A stretch of DNA of 64,000 nt from Rhodospirillales bacterium 70-18 (GTDB taxonomy: Bacteria > Pseudomonadota > Alphaproteobacteria > Acetobacterales > Acetobacteraceae). Positions 26,507 through 34,796 of the stretch are shown here, piece after piece. The translations under genes and the position numbers were made by a program. Location of the stretch: NCBI GenBank assembly GCA_001899585.1, contig MKWE01000047.1:1-64000 (forward strand). The letters run 5' to 3'. The notes beneath the pieces are model-generated. The model was not told where the DNA came from. It ran no database searches and saw nothing but the letters and a program-made list of their open reading frames with translations. The number at the start of each line of letters is the position of its first letter. Position 1 is the stretch's first letter.

Positions 26507-27526
26507 TCAGGCCGGGATCTTCTCGGCCAGCTTCAGCAGCCCGGCGCAGGTGGCGTTGCGGGCGGCGAAATCCTTCCACGCGGTGTCGCGGGCGATCGCC
26601 TTCCACTGGTCGAGCGCCGCGGCATCGAACTCGTGCACCGCCACGCCGGCCTTGGCGTAGATGTCGGCCAGCCGCTTGTCGTCGGCCTTGGCCTGCTCCA
26701 GCGCGAACGGCTCCATCTCGGCGCCCACCTCGGCGATCGCCTTCTGCTGGGCGGCCGGCAGCGCGTCGAAGATGGCCTTGGACATCAGCAGCGGCTCCAT
26801 CATGAACCAGAAGCTGCCGTTGATGCCGGAGGTGACGTTCTTGCTGATCTCCTGCAGGCGGAAGCTGATCAGGCTGGTGGAGGAGGTGATGGCGGCGTCC
26901 AGCGAGCCGGTCTGCATGGCCGCATAGATCTCGTTGGACGGCACCGAGGAGATGATGCCGCCGGCTGCCTTCAGCAGCTGGTCCATCTCGCGCGAGCCGC
27001 CGCGCACCTTCAGGCCCTTGGTGTCGGCGGGCTTGACGATGCCGGTGCTGCGCGAGGCGATGCCGCCGGACTGCCAGATCCAGGTGAGGATCTTCACGCC
27101 GCGCTTGTCCAGCAGCGCCTCCAGCTCGCGGCCGATCTCCGCGCCCTTCCAGGCCATGCCCTGGGCGTAGGTGGAGACCAGGCTCGGCATCAGGCCGATA
27201 TTGACCTCCGGCACCTCGCCGCCGGCATAGGCCAGCGGATACAGCGACAGGTCCAGCGCGCCGCGCCGCAGGGCGGAGAACTGGGCGACCGTCTTCATCA
27301 GCGAGGAACCGGGATAGATCTCGAAGGCCAGCTCGCCATTGGTGCGCTTCGTCACCTCGGTGGCGAAGCGGCGCACCAGGCGGTCGCGGAAATCCCCCTC
27401 GTCCATGGTGCCGCCGGGGAACTGGTGGCTGATCTTCAGCGTCTTGGCGGCCAGCGCGCGGCCCGCGTGCAGGATGGCGGGCGCGGCGAGCAGGGCGCCG
27501 AGCGCCGTACGGCGAGTGATGGACAT
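26507..27526 (-). CDS. TRAP transporter substrate-binding protein (DctP)
   Basis: A 339-residue periplasmic receptor. A Tat-type signal (SITRRTALGALLAAP) precedes a cleavage site near residue 27. The mature part carries DctP features: FPGGTMDEGDF, the conserved Arg region near RGGSREMD, and the helix PSNEIYAAMQTGSLDAAITS. Acid or amino-acid-like ligands are usual. It is the first gene of a long minus-strand run: DctPQM, FAD oxidoreductase, DUF2126, ATP-grasp/alpha-E, transglutaminase. It is divergent from the hydantoinase gene. GGGGATCGGAA precedes the ATG. Confidence 0.93.
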   Translation of the reverse strand: MSITRRTALGALLAAPAILHAGRALAAKTLKISHQFPGGTMDEGDFRDRLVRRFATEVTKRTNGELAFEIYPGSSLMKTVAQFSALRRGALDLSLYPLAYAGGEVPEVNIGLMPSLVSTYAQGMAWKGAEIGRELEALLDKRGVKILTWIWQSGGIASRSTGIVKPADTKGLKVRGGSREMDQLLKAAGGIISSVPSNEIYAAMQTGSLDAAITSSTSLISFRLQEISKNVTSGINGSFWFMMEPLLMSKAIFDALPAAQQKAIAEVGAEMEPFALEQAKADDKRLADIYAKAGVAVHEFDAAALDQWKAIARDTAWKDFAARNATCAGLLKLAEKIPA

Positions 27527-27542
27527 TTCCGATCCCCTTGTT

Positions 27543-27575
27543 CAGCAGCAGAATGGCTCAGCAGCAGCAATGGCT
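27543..27575. repeat. imperfect 16-17 bp tandem repeat in the dctP/hydantoinase intergenic region
   Basis: CAGCAGCAGAATGGCT (27543-27558) is followed directly by CAGCAGCAGCAATGGCT (27559-27575). It lies in the 179-bp divergent promoter region upstream of dctP. It may be a regulator site or replication slippage. No other gene is seen in this gap. Confidence 0.6.
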
Positions 27576-27705
27576 GGGGGGCTTCTAGCCGCCAGCATTG
27601 CGCTCGGCAAATGGATTACTGTTGCGTCATGCAATCGGCCGGCTTGTCGGATGGGCCGGCGGCGGCGACGATGCAGGGACCAAGGCGGAAATTCGGGGGG
27701 ATGGC

Positions 27706-29139
27706 ATGGTCGATCTGGTGCTGCGCGGCGATACGGTGGTGACGCCCGAGGGCGTGGGCGCGCACGACATCGCCATCGCCGGCGGGCGCATCGCGGCGAT
27801 CGGCCCGGCCGGCAGCATGACCGCGCCGCCGGGCGGGGAGCTGATCGACCTGACCGGGCGCATCGTCATGCCCGGCGGCATCGACCCGCACGTGCATTGC
27901 GCCTGGCCGATGCCCGCCCCGGCCGGCGGGCCGCCGGGCCTGACCATGCCGCCCGAGGTGGTCAGCCGGGCGGCGATCCATGGCGGCACCACCACGCTGC
28001 TGGATTTCGTGCGCTGCATCGAGGGCGACAGCGTCCAGGACGCCATCGCCCGCCGCGACTCGGGCTGGAAGGGCGCCTGCTTCACCGACTATGCCTTCCA
28101 CCTGATGGTCGAGGGCGACATCGCGCCCGAGACGCTGGACCAGCTCGCCGTGGCGCTGCGCGGCGGCCACCCGACGGTGAAGATATTCACCACCGACATC
28201 ACCCCGAACCGCAAGGGCCGGATGGTCGATTTCGGCGACATCTGGGAGGTGTTCCAGGTGATCGCTGCCAATCAGGGCCTTGGCGTGATCCACGCCGAGG
28301 ACAACGACATCGTCATGCACATGTATGCGAAGCTGATCCGCGAGGGCCGCACCAGCTTCCACAACCTGGCCGAGGTGCACAACGCGCTCTCGGAGGATCT
28401 GTCGTTCCGCCGCGTCATCCGGCTGGCCGAGAGCATCCGGGGCACGGCGCTGTATATGCTGCACACCTCGGCAGCCACCGGCGTCGCGGCCATCCGCGAG
28501 GCGCGAGCGAAAGGCATCCCGATCTACGGCGAGAGCCTGCACCAGTACATGCTCTACACCAGCGAGGACTACAAGAAGACCAACGGCCAGATATTCCACA
28601 CCTATCCTTCGCTGAAATCGCCCCAGGACCAGGCGGCGCTGTGGGGCGGCACGCTGGACGGCAGCATCAACTGCATCGCCACCGACGAGATCTGCTGCAC
28701 CCTGCAGCAGAAGATCCAGGGCGTGCGCATCGACGACACCACCGGCGGCAATGCCGGCGTGGAGCCGCGGGTGGCGCTGATGTACACCGAGATGGTCGGC
28801 CGGCGCGACTACCCACTGACGAAATTCGTGGACCTGGTATCGACCAACGCGGCGAAGATCATGGGGCTGTATCCGCGCAAGGGCGCCATCGCGGTGGGCG
28901 CGGACGCCGATATCTGCGTGCTGGACCCGACCCACCGGCGCGTCATCACCGCCGCGGACCTGCACGAGACCGACTATACCCCCTGGGAGGGCTGGGAGGC
29001 GCATGCCTGGCCGTGCATGACCGTGCTGCGCGGCAGGATCGTGATGCGCGACGGGCATCTGCTCGGCGGCCCGGCGGACGGGCAGTGGCTGGCGCGCAAG
29101 ATCGACCCGGCGATCATCGCCGGGCCGGTGGCGTTGTGA
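27706..29139 (+). CDS. dihydropyrimidinase/hydantoinase-type amidohydrolase
   Basis: A 477-residue cyclic amidohydrolase that opens hydantoin or dihydropyrimidine rings. Metal-binding residues can be matched: His62 and His64 in DPHVHC, the carboxylated lysine Lys159 in TVKIFTTD, His196 in VIHAEDND, His253 in MLHTSA, and Asp327 in IATDEIC. Length is normal. I use the ATG at 27706 with a GGGGGG stretch upstream; the frame is open 36 codons earlier without similarity. It is divergent from a TRAP operon and overlaps a small unknown gene by 4 bp. No N-carbamoylase is in the window, so the pathway is incomplete here. Confidence 0.92.
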   Translation: MVDLVLRGDTVVTPEGVGAHDIAIAGGRIAAIGPAGSMTAPPGGELIDLTGRIVMPGGIDPHVHCAWPMPAPAGGPPGLTMPPEVVSRAAIHGGTTTLLDFVRCIEGDSVQDAIARRDSGWKGACFTDYAFHLMVEGDIAPETLDQLAVALRGGHPTVKIFTTDITPNRKGRMVDFGDIWEVFQVIAANQGLGVIHAEDNDIVMHMYAKLIREGRTSFHNLAEVHNALSEDLSFRRVIRLAESIRGTALYMLHTSAATGVAAIREARAKGIPIYGESLHQYMLYTSEDYKKTNGQIFHTYPSLKSPQDQAALWGGTLDGSINCIATDEICCTLQQKIQGVRIDDTTGGNAGVEPRVALMYTEMVGRRDYPLTKFVDLVSTNAAKIMGLYPRKGAIAVGADADICVLDPTHRRVITAADLHETDYTPWEGWEAHAWPCMTVLRGRIVMRDGHLLGGPADGQWLARKIDPAIIAGPVAL

Positions 29140-29477
29140 CCACCGACGCCGAATTGCGCAACCTGCTGGCCGACGCGCTCGCCCTGTGGGGGGTGGCGGC
29201 GCGGGTTGCGGCCGGGCCGCAGGGCCTGCTCGTGACCCGTGGCGCGGCGGTGTTCACCGTGGCGCGCGGCGCCGCCCCGGCGCGCTGGATGTTGCAAACC
29301 CCCGCCCGCGCAGCCGCCGGGCGCCGGCCGCGCGCGGTGCCCTCGGTGGTCGCGCTGCTGACCGCGCTGCGCGCCGCGCTGGACGTGCCGCCCGGCGCGC
29401 GGCTGCGGATCGGGGCCGGGGCTGGAATGGCGGGCGCTGGAATGGCGGGCGCTGGAATGGCGGGCTCAGCGCCGTAG
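29136..29477 (+). CDS. small hypothetical protein after the hydantoinase
   Basis: A 113-residue protein of unknown function. Its GTG start overlaps the hydantoinase stop (GTGA), suggesting translational coupling and a related role. Residues 1-55 form an alpha/beta-looking segment with LRNLLADALALWGV and GLLVTRGAAVFTV. The C-terminus is low-complexity and ends with three copies of a GAGMA pentapeptide. Its last 12 bp overlap the end of the convergent DUF1028 gene. I recognise no family. Confidence 0.5.
   Translation: MTTDAELRNLLADALALWGVAARVAAGPQGLLVTRGAAVFTVARGAAPARWMLQTPARAAAGRRPRAVPSVVALLTALRAALDVPPGARLRIGAGAGMAGAGMAGAGMAGSAP
29421..29465. repeat. three perfect 15-bp tandem repeats
   Basis: GCTGGAATGGCGGGC is repeated three times without mismatch at 29421, 29436 and 29451. 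It codes for Ala-Gly-Met-Ala-Gly in the small protein and ends immediately before the stop codon of the convergent DUF1028 gene. Perfect identity suggests a recent expansion. Confidence 0.92.
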
Positions 29478-30185
29478 GCGGATGTCCAGCCCGGCGGCGA
29501 TCCAGCCGGCCTCGATGCTGTCCAGGTCGGTCTGCCCGGCCGGGGCCGCCTTGCGGGGCGCGGTGCGCAGGCCGGGGGCGCGGTCGCGCCGCCAGATGGT
29601 CAGCAGGCGGCTCAATTCCGGCAGCGGCAGCGGCGCGTCGTCCACGCGGATGTTGAGGTCGGGGAAATCCTCGGTGGTGGTCAGCACCATCGCCGCCGAT
29701 TGCTGGCCGCGCCGGTCGCCGCCGGCCGCCTGCCCGGCCTCCATGCCCGCCATCAGCCGGGCCGGCAGGTCGTCCACCGGGCCGGCCAGGAAAGCGGCCA
29801 GCGTGTCGGCCACCACCGCCTCGCCGGCCAGCATGTTGCCGGCCACGCTCACCCGGCCCATGGCCGCGCTGCCGCACCACATCACGCAGTTGTCGCCGGT
29901 CCAGGCGGCGGTGCGGCCGTGGCGGTCCACCGCGTGCACCTGGCGCAGCCCGCGCCCCTCGTCGCCGGCGATGGCGGCTGCGATCGCCAGGTCCGGCGAC
30001 AGGCCGCGCGCCATTGCGTCCAGCACCGCCGGCCCCAGATACCGGTTGGTGATCGACTGGCTGGCCACCGCGCCGACGCCCGCGCGCACATGCGGCACGC
30101 TGGCGCCGACGGCGAAATTGCAGGTGGCGACCGCGACGGCGAAGGCGCCGGTTTCCGGGTCATGGGTGACGATGGACCAGGTCAT
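29466..30185 (-). CDS. DUF1028-family protein (Ntn-hydrolase-like)
   Basis: A 239-residue protein that starts MTWSIVTHDPETGAFAVAVA, the signature start of DUF1028, and continues with VGASVPHVRAGVGAVASQS. The family has an Ntn-hydrolase-like fold and often lies beside hydantoinase, amidohydrolase or gamma-glutamyltransferase genes, so an amide hydrolase role is plausible but unproven. It is convergent with the hydantoinase pair; the tails overlap by 12 bp. It is divergent from moeA. Confidence 0.88.
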   Translation of the reverse strand: MTWSIVTHDPETGAFAVAVATCNFAVGASVPHVRAGVGAVASQSITNRYLGPAVLDAMARGLSPDLAIAAAIAGDEGRGLRQVHAVDRHGRTAAWTGDNCVMWCGSAAMGRVSVAGNMLAGEAVVADTLAAFLAGPVDDLPARLMAGMEAGQAAGGDRRGQQSAAMVLTTTEDFPDLNIRVDDAPLPLPELSRLLTIWRRDRAPGLRTAPRKAAPAGQTDLDSIEAGWIAAGLDIRLRR

Positions 30186-30272
30186 GTGCTTCTCTCGTGT
30201 CGTTGGCGCCGCCGGCTTCTACCATGCCGCCCGGCGGCGCCCCAAAAGGAACCAGAGGTTGACGAACCGCCC

Positions 30273-31514
30273 ATGGCGCAACTGAGCGACGACTGCTTCG
30301 CCTTCGGCGGCGCGCTGCTGGCGCTGGAGGAGGCGCAGGCGCGCATCGCGGCGCTGTACGCCTGCGTCGCACCGGCCGAGACGGTGGGCCTGGGCGCGGC
30401 CGCCGGGCGGGTGCTGGCGGCGGATGTGCTGGCGCCGATCGACCTGCCGCCGCAGACCAACTCGGCGGTGGACGGCTACGCGGTGCGCCATGCCGACCTG
30501 AACCCGGACGCGCCCACCCTGCTGCCGCTGCACGGCCGCGTCGCCGCCGGCCATGTCGGCGCGGCCTCGCTGCCGCCGGGCCACGCGCTGCGCATCTTCA
30601 CCGGCGCGGTGCTGCCGGAGGGGCCGGACACGGTGATGATGCAGGAGGATTGCGAGGCCGGCGACGGATCCGTGCTGGTGCAGCCCGGCATCCGCCGCGG
30701 CGCCAACCGCCGCCCGGCCGGCGAGGACGTGGCGCGCGGCGCCCGCGCGCTGGCCGCCGGCAAGCGGCTGATGCCGCCGGATATCGGCCTGCTGGCCGCC
30801 CTCGGGCTGGACCGCGTGGCGGTGCGCGCGCCCGTGCGGGTGGCGCTGTTCTCCACCGGCGACGAGATCACCGACCCGCCGGCCCCGCTCGCCCCCGGCC
30901 ATGTCTACGACGCCAACCGCTTCATGCTCGCCGCCCTGCTGCGCCGGCTGGGGGTGGTGGTGCAGGATGGCGGCATCCTGCCCGACGACCCCGCCGCCAC
31001 CGGCGACGCGCTGGCCGCCGCCGCCGGCTGCGACCTGATCCTGACCTCGGGCGGCGTTTCGACCGGCGAGGAGGACCATGTGCGCGCGGCCATCGAGCGG
31101 GCCGGCACGCTCGCCTTCTGGCGGGTGGCGATCAAGCCCGGCCGGCCGGTGGCGCTGGGGGCGATCGGCGCCACGCCGCTGCTCGGCCTGCCCGGCAACC
31201 CGGTGGCCGCCCTGGTGACGCTGACCGCGCTCGGCCGGCCGCTGCTGGACCGGCTGGGCGGCGCGCTGCATGTGCCGCCGCCGCGCTTCGCGGTGCGGAG
31301 CGGCTTCGCCTATCGCAAGAAATCCGGGCGGCGGGAATATGTGCGGGTGCAGTTCGCGGCCGACGGCACCGCGCGGCGCTACCCGAAGGAGGGCGCGGGC
31401 ATCCTCACCTCGCTCACCGAGAGCGACGCGCTGATGGAGCTGCCGGAGGAGATGACCGTGCTGGCCCCCGGCGACCTCGCCCCCTGCATCCCGCTGGGCC
31501 TGCTGCATGGCTGA
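30273..31514 (+). CDS. moeA: molybdopterin molybdotransferase MoeA
   Basis: Inserts molybdate into adenylated molybdopterin to complete the molybdenum cofactor. The 413-residue protein has NSAVDGYAV near residue 68, LPEGPDTVMMQEDC, FSTGDEI, and SGGVSTGEEDHV in domain III, with LPGNPVAALV near the end of that domain. Length is normal. The start is the ATG at 30273; the longer open frame is antisense to DUF1028. It overlaps fdhD by 8 bp, so the pair probably serves maturation of a molybdoenzyme such as formate dehydrogenase encoded elsewhere. Confidence 0.95.
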   Translation: MAQLSDDCFAFGGALLALEEAQARIAALYACVAPAETVGLGAAAGRVLAADVLAPIDLPPQTNSAVDGYAVRHADLNPDAPTLLPLHGRVAAGHVGAASLPPGHALRIFTGAVLPEGPDTVMMQEDCEAGDGSVLVQPGIRRGANRRPAGEDVARGARALAAGKRLMPPDIGLLAALGLDRVAVRAPVRVALFSTGDEITDPPAPLAPGHVYDANRFMLAALLRRLGVVVQDGGILPDDPAATGDALAAAAGCDLILTSGGVSTGEEDHVRAAIERAGTLAFWRVAIKPGRPVALGAIGATPLLGLPGNPVAALVTLTALGRPLLDRLGGALHVPPPRFAVRSGFAYRKKSGRREYVRVQFAADGTARRYPKEGAGILTSLTESDALMELPEEMTVLAPGDLAPCIPLGLLHG

Positions 31515-32379
31515 GCCGTTCCTGGTCGCCCCCGACCCTGACGATCCCGCGCTGACCAGCGAGGTGGAGGGCATCGACCACACCGGGGCCGCCGTGCGCA
31601 CCCGCGTGCCGGTGGAACGGCCGCTGACGCTGTACCTGAACGGCCAGGAGATCGTCACCATGATGACGATCGGCGACCGGCCGGACTGCCTGGCGGTCGG
31701 CTACCTGCTCAACCAGGGCATGCTGGCGCGCGGCGACACCATCACCGGCATCGACCACGATCCGGAGCTGGACGTGGTGGTGGTGCGCACGCCCGAACGC
31801 ACCAATTTCGAGGAGAAACTGCGCCGCAAGACCCTCACCTCCGGCTGCGCCCAGGGCACCGCCTTCGGCGACCTGCTGGAACGGTTCGAGACGGTGAGGC
31901 TGGACCCGGAGGCCGAGTTGCGCACCAGCTGGCTGTATGCGCTGTCGCGCCGGATCAACACCACGCCGAGCCTGTACCTCACTGCCGGCGCCATCCATGG
32001 CTGCGTGCTGTGCGAGGCGAACCGGCCGTTGGTGTATATGGAGGATGTTGGCCGGCACAACGCGATCGACAAGATCGCCGGCTGGATGCACCTGAACGGC
32101 GTCTCCTCGGCGGGCAAGCTGTTCTACACCACCGGCCGGCTGACCTCAGAGATGGTGATCAAGTGCGTACAGATGGAAATCCCCATCCTGGTCAGCCGCA
32201 GCGGCTTCACCGCCTGGGGGGTGGAGCTGGCGCGCCAGGCGGGGCTGACGCTGGTGGGGCGGGCCAAGGGCAAGCGGTTCCTGTGCCTGGCCGGCGCCGG
32301 GCGGCTGCGATTCGACGCCGATCCGGATGAGACCGTGAGCGACGGCCCCAGCCGCAAGGGTGCGCGGGAGGAAGAATAA
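31507..32379 (+). CDS. fdhD: formate dehydrogenase accessory sulfurtransferase FdhD
   Basis: Transfers sulfur to the molybdenum or tungsten bis-MGD cofactor of formate dehydrogenase. The 290-residue protein shows FdhD motifs: NGQEIVTMMTIGDRPDCLAVGYL, GAIHGCVLCE, EDVGRHNAIDKIAG and TGRLTSEMV. The active-loop position, which in E. coli FdhD has a CxxC pair, here has a single Cys114 in LTSGCAQGT; Cys166 and Cys169 form a CxxC later. Single-cysteine FdhD variants exist, so it may still be active. It overlaps moeA by 8 bp. Confidence 0.94.
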   Translation: MAEPFLVAPDPDDPALTSEVEGIDHTGAAVRTRVPVERPLTLYLNGQEIVTMMTIGDRPDCLAVGYLLNQGMLARGDTITGIDHDPELDVVVVRTPERTNFEEKLRRKTLTSGCAQGTAFGDLLERFETVRLDPEAELRTSWLYALSRRINTTPSLYLTAGAIHGCVLCEANRPLVYMEDVGRHNAIDKIAGWMHLNGVSSAGKLFYTTGRLTSEMVIKCVQMEIPILVSRSGFTAWGVELARQAGLTLVGRAKGKRFLCLAGAGRLRFDADPDETVSDGPSRKGAREEE

Positions 32380-32393
32380 CGAGCAAGAGTCAC

Positions 32394-32461
32394 ATGGAGG
32401 CGAGGAGACGGGGAGAAGCGGGATCATCTCCGCTTTCTTCTCCCCGCCTCCCTGCCTCCAT
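32394..32461. terminator. large imperfect inverted repeat between convergent fdhD and PrpD genes
   Basis: ATGGAGGC at 32394 is complementary to GCCTCCAT ending at 32461. Between them CGGGGAGAAG pairs with CTTCTCCCCG, with small bulges, giving a long imperfect hairpin of about 28 bp per arm. It lies between two convergent genes, where a bidirectional terminator is expected. Confidence 0.6.
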
Positions 32462-32487
32462 CTGAATCTTCTTCGCCGCTATCCCGA

Positions 32488-33837
32488 TCAGATGAGTCCT
32501 GCGACGTTCTCCCGCCGGTCGATCCCAGCCACTTCGTCGATCAGCGCCGCCGTCCGCGCCTCGCCCAGCAGCGGCGAGACCAGCCCGGCGAACTTCGCCT
32601 CCAGCCGGCCGCCCTGCTCGGCCACATCGGCGGCCGGAATGCCGGCATCGTGCCCGGCATGCACGGTGGTCTGGTCGGTCAGACGGATGTCCATCTCGGC
32701 GCGGGTGTTGGGCCAGCCCTTCTGGAAATCGATCACCACCCGGTCGCGCAGCGCCACCAGCGCCGGGTCGGCGGCGGTTTCGGCAGTGTAGAGGTCCAGC
32801 CGCCCGGTTTCGCGCCCGGCCAGCGCCATCGCGGCGGTCAGGCGCAGGCTGAACTTGGCCTCCAGCCCGGTGGCCGGCGCCGCGATGTTGCAGACGCGGT
32901 CGGTGGTCTCGTCCACCCGCAGCGTGATGGCGGCCACGCGGTCCGGCGTGATCGCGTGGTCCAGCCGCAGCTTGCGGGCCGTCTCGATGCCGGCATGGGT
33001 CAGGTAGCAGGCGGCATGGTATTTGAACAAATTGTGCCGGATGTGCCAGCCGCCCTCGGGCGCCGCCAGGGCGGCGGCGGGATTGAAGTCGCCGCTATGG
33101 GTGCGCGCGAAGCCCTGGGCGCATTCCAGGCTGTCGGGCCGGGCGGTGAAGCCCCGCGCGGCCAGCCGTGCCGCCAGCAGGCCGTGATAGGCCGCCTTGC
33201 CGGCATGCAGCGGCTTGCACATGGTGCCGAACATGGATTTCAGCCCCGCCGCCTGGGTGGCGGCGATGCCGAGCGCATGGACGGTCTGCGCCTCGGAAAG
33301 CCCCAGCAGATGCGCGCAGGCCGCCGCCGCGCCGAAGGTGCCGATGGTCCCGGTGGCGTGGAAGCCGAGCGTGTTGTAGTGCCCGGGCCCCACCAGCAGG
33401 CCGACCTGGCAGGCGGTCTCGTAGCCGGCCACGAAGGCGGTCAGCAGCGCCTCGCCGGACGCGCCCCGCTCCTCGGCCAGCGCCAGCACGGCGGGCAGCA
33501 CGGCGACGCTGGGGTGGCCGGGCATGGCCAGGTTCACGTCGTCATAGTCCAGCGCATGCGCCATGGTGCCGTTCAGCAGCGCGGCCGACAGCGCCGGCAG
33601 GCGGACATCGCTGCCGATCACCCCGGCGGCCGGGTTGCCGCCCTGCTCGGCCAGCTCGGCGGCCAGGATGCGCACCAGTTCGTCATCCGCGCCGGCCAGC
33701 GCCACCCCCAGCGTGTCCAGGATGCATTGCCGCGCCAGCGCGCGGATCTCGCCGGGCAGGTCGGCGAAACGCACGGCCAGCGCGCGGCGGGCGATCTCGT
33801 GGGTCAGGCCGGCGCCGGTCTCCAGGTTGACGCTCAT
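32488..33837 (-). CDS. MmgE/PrpD family protein
   Basis: A 449-residue member of the family that includes 2-methylcitrate dehydratase and cis-aconitate decarboxylase. Recognisable segments are CILDTLGVALAGADDE near residue 38, HALDYDD, the FHATGTIGTFGAAAA stretch, and KPLHAGKAAYHGLLAA. The ATG at 33837 overlaps the preceding lyase gene by 4 bp. Neighbours are an HMG-CoA-lyase-like enzyme and an enoyl-CoA hydratase, so it probably handles a carboxylic or hydroxy acid in an acyl-CoA catabolic route. The exact reaction is unknown. Confidence 0.88.
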   Translation of the reverse strand: MSVNLETGAGLTHEIARRALAVRFADLPGEIRALARQCILDTLGVALAGADDELVRILAAELAEQGGNPAAGVIGSDVRLPALSAALLNGTMAHALDYDDVNLAMPGHPSVAVLPAVLALAEERGASGEALLTAFVAGYETACQVGLLVGPGHYNTLGFHATGTIGTFGAAAACAHLLGLSEAQTVHALGIAATQAAGLKSMFGTMCKPLHAGKAAYHGLLAARLAARGFTARPDSLECAQGFARTHSGDFNPAAALAAPEGGWHIRHNLFKYHAACYLTHAGIETARKLRLDHAITPDRVAAITLRVDETTDRVCNIAAPATGLEAKFSLRLTAAMALAGRETGRLDLYTAETAADPALVALRDRVVIDFQKGWPNTRAEMDIRLTDQTTVHAGHDAGIPAADVAEQGGRLEAKFAGLVSPLLGEARTAALIDEVAGIDRRENVAGLI

Positions 33838-34793
33838 TCCGCGGCTTCCCTGCGCGCGCGCAGCCGGGCCGGCACGAAATGCTTCGGCAGGCCGGACTTG
33901 GCGACATTGCCCAGCAGCTGCGTGCCTGGCAGGTTCTCCGCCAGTATCGCGCGGATTTTCGCCAAAGCCGCGATGTCCACGCCGGTGTCGTAGCCCAGCG
34001 TCTCGCACAGGAAGGCGGTGTCCTCCATGACGATGTTGCCGGTCGCCCCGGGCGCGAACGGGCAGCCGCCAAGCCCGGCCAGCGAGGCGTCGAACGCCCG
34101 CACCCCCACCTCCAGCGCCGCCATCACGTTGGCCACGCCCACGCCGCGCGTGTCGTGGAAATGCGCGCCCACCGGCAGGTCGCCGACATCGCGCTTCACC
34201 GCCGCGAACAGCCGCCGCACCGCCGCCGGATCGCCGTAGCCGACGGTGTCGGCCAGCGCCAGCTCGTCGGCCCCGGCCTCGGCCAACTCGACGGCGATGC
34301 GCCGCACCCGGTCCTCGTCGATCGCGCCCTCGAAGGTGCAGCCGAAGCTGGTGGCCAGCCCCGCGCACAGCCGCGGCCGGTTCGGCGCGGCGCGCACGGC
34401 GGCGACGATGCGGCGGAAATCGTCCACGCTCTCCTGCGTGCTGCGGCGCACGTTGCTCATGTTGTGCGTCTCGCTGACCGACAGCACGTAGTTCAGCTTG
34501 TGCACCCCCAGCGCCAGCCCGCGCTCGGCGCCGCGCAGGTTCGGGATCAGGGCGGCCACCGTCAGGCCCGGCACCGTCAGCGCATGCGCCACCACCGCCT
34601 CGGCATCGGCGAATTGCGGCAGCAGCTTGGGCGGCACGAAGCTGGTCACCTCGATCTCGCGCACCCCGGCCGCCGCCTCGGCGCTGATCCAGGCGCATTT
34701 CGCCGCGGTCGGCATGAAGGTGGCGATGCTTTGCAGGCCGTCGCGCAGCCCCATCTCGCGCAGGACCACGTCGGTCGTGGAAGTGGTGGGCAT
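33834..34793 (-). CDS. hydroxymethylglutaryl-CoA lyase-like enzyme
   Basis: A 319-residue TIM-barrel lyase of the HMGL-like family. It starts VVLREMGLRDGLQS, has the metal-binding HFHDTRGVGVANV near residue 200, and the signature GLGGCPFAPGATGN with the catalytic cysteine. It would cleave HMG-CoA or a related 3-hydroxy-3-methyl acyl-CoA to acetyl-CoA and a keto acid. It lies between the enoyl-CoA hydratase (three bases upstream) and the PrpD gene (4-bp overlap) in one operon. Confidence 0.9.
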   Translation of the reverse strand: MPTTSTTDVVLREMGLRDGLQSIATFMPTAAKCAWISAEAAAGVREIEVTSFVPPKLLPQFADAEAVVAHALTVPGLTVAALIPNLRGAERGLALGVHKLNYVLSVSETHNMSNVRRSTQESVDDFRRIVAAVRAAPNRPRLCAGLATSFGCTFEGAIDEDRVRRIAVELAEAGADELALADTVGYGDPAAVRRLFAAVKRDVGDLPVGAHFHDTRGVGVANVMAALEVGVRAFDASLAGLGGCPFAPGATGNIVMEDTAFLCETLGYDTGVDIAALAKIRAILAENLPGTQLLGNVAKSGLPKHFVPARLRARREAAE

Positions 34794-34796
34794 GGC

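Noticed and set aside
33838..34698. N-terminal extension of the PrpD frame
   Set aside because: It overlaps the HMG-CoA-lyase gene in another frame and has Arg/Gly/Ala-rich noise; the ATGA overlap at 33834-33837 gives a normal start.
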